Assembly (NCBI RefSeq): GCF_004348595.1
Contig: NZ_SMKD01000054.1
Coordinates: 1 to 36,260 of the forward strand
DNA: 36,260 nucleotides
DNA from: Micromonospora sp. KC723
GTDB taxonomy: Bacteria > Actinomycetota > Actinomycetes > Mycobacteriales > Micromonosporaceae
Reading direction: 5' to 3'
The position numbers were made by a program, and so were the translations under genes. The notes beneath the pieces were generated by a model. That model was not told where the DNA came from. It saw only the letters and a program-made list of their open reading frames with translations, and searched no databases. This document shows positions 35,985 to 36,260 of this stretch, piece by piece; within the stretch, counting starts at the first letter, position 1; each line of letters opens with the position of its first letter.

Positions 35985-36026
35985 TCGGGACGGCCGGATT
36001 CGAACCGACGACCCCTTGACCCCCAG
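35985..36026 (-). other. 3' half of a tRNA-Pro gene (candidate att site)
   Basis: On the minus strand the 42 nt begin at the anticodon loop (CTGGGGG, anticodon GGG), continue through TCAAG (3' anticodon stem) and a variable loop, and include a 5-bp T-stem with TTCGAAT loop. They end with the 3' acceptor strand CGTCCCG plus discriminator A. The 5' half is absent: upstream sequence is gttgc instead of the needed cttga, and there is no D-arm and no cgggacg acceptor strand. A tRNA 3' half alone is the usual product of integration by tyrosine-recombinase elements; pSAM2 is known to use a tRNA-Pro gene. A decayed tRNA is the alternative. Confidence 0.7.
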
Positions 36027-36136
36027 GCAACCAGCACGGCCACGTGAGCTGCTGTTCCTGGCCCTTGGCTTGGAAGCGTGGTCCGCCATCATCCGTGCTT
36101 GTCCACTGGCGTCCGCACCGATCGTCACTCGGTTAA

Positions 36137-36260
36137 GGCGTGTTTCATAAGCGGGTCAGAGCCACTCGCAGATGATGGTGATGGTCAGGACGGCCTGGAA
36201 GCGGACGGCTAACTTGTCGTAGCGGGTGGCCACGCCGCGGTGGCGTTTGAGTCGGGCGAT
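36137..36260 (-). mobile_element. IS5-family insertion sequence, 3' end (cut by window)
   Basis: The likely terminal inverted repeat begins near 36137 (ggcgtgtttcataagcggg), flanked by ttaa that could include the target duplication. It is 19 nt before the transposase stop codon, a normal distance for IS5-group elements. The rest of the element lies right of the window. Confidence 0.75.
36156..36260 (-). CDS. IS5-family transposase, C-terminal fragment
   Basis: Only the last 34 codons are in the window: RLKRHRGVATRYDKLAVRFQAVL and an end in ICEWL. The R-x-x-x-R-Y-D-K pattern is the conserved C-terminal end of IS5-group DDE transposases, just after the catalytic Glu helix. The start and the catalytic residues lie beyond 36260, so whether the gene is intact cannot be judged. 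Confidence 0.85.
   Translation of the reverse strand: MARLKRHRGVATRYDKLAVRFQAVLTITIICEWL

Larger units (their letters stand above)
35721..36130. other. Gene-free stretch between the two IS remnants
   Basis: I see no convincing protein gene here. It holds a short inverted repeat next to the transposase remnant (ttcggg/cccgaa, 35763-35780), a GC hairpin (35817-35835), an 8-bp inverted repeat (35877-35895), a terminator-like hairpin (35946-35974) and a tRNA-Pro fragment (35985-36026). Open frames such as 36043-35846 on the minus strand are translations of the tRNA fragment and its flank. Confidence 0.7.

Noticed and set aside
35985..36060. A complete tRNA-Pro gene
   Set aside because: No D-arm, no 5' acceptor strand (cgggacg), and only three of five anticodon-stem pairs can form with the upstream sequence.
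35846..36150. Small frames with GRRFESGRPD (minus) and DGRIRTDDP (plus)
   Set aside because: These are typical false translations of a tRNA T-arm and its complement; they cover the tRNA-Pro fragment.

Overview
The window is high-GC actinobacterial chromosome, most likely from a Micromonosporaceae member (Micromonospora/Salinispora type). The 5S rRNA, the dominance of GTG/ATG starts with overlapping stop/start codons, and the gene order support this. From 204 to 27,791 the order matches, from memory, the Mycobacterium tuberculosis Rv1691-Rv1713 block: TPR protein, HAD phosphatase, small protein, tlyA, NAD kinase, recN, steA, mctB/steB, pyrG, NUDIX, xerD, parA, scpA, scpB, rluB, cmk, der. Assignment to a genus is inference.

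Layout. 1-160: the 3' end of an rRNA operon (5S rRNA plus hairpin). 204-5,452: a long Arg/Gly-repeat protein fused to a TPR-like domain, a NagD-type HAD phosphatase, an SCP2-like protein on the minus strand, an H1-tailed helical protein, a Pro/Gly-rich small protein and TlyA. 5,546-10,556: NAD kinase, RecN and the SteA/SteB(MctB) pair. 10,615-16,709: four tightly coupled envelope genes that are absent between mctB and pyrG in M. tuberculosis: an MraY/WecA-like phosphotransferase, a MurJ-family flippase, a GT4 glycosyltransferase and a large membrane protein with an alkaline-phosphatase-like ectodomain. 16,856-27,791: pyrG-NUDIX, ald-xerD, and parA-scpA-scpB-rluB-cmk-der, so nucleotide metabolism, chromosome dimer resolution, SMC-ScpAB condensin and ribosome maturation sit together. 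A perfect long hairpin at 27,806-27,844 closes this core block.

27,858-36,260 is accessory in character. It holds a furA-katG operon on the minus strand with a probably leaderless furA, a divergent XRE-regulator/methionine-aminopeptidase pair around a GGTAT-AAAA-ATACC palindrome, and a minus-strand cluster of CDGSH iron-sulfur protein, diiron haem-oxygenase-like oxidase, SAM methyltransferase and GT2 glycosyltransferase. At the right edge lie a decayed IS6-family transposase, a 42-nt fragment identical in layout to the 3' half of a tRNA-Pro gene (a candidate integration scar), and the 3' end of an IS5-family element cut by the window edge.

The best candidates for undescribed biology are the SteAB-linked envelope operon, the CDGSH/diiron/methyltransferase/glycosyltransferase cluster, the XRE-MetAP pair with its palindromic operator, and the RGG-repeat protein directly behind the rRNA operon.
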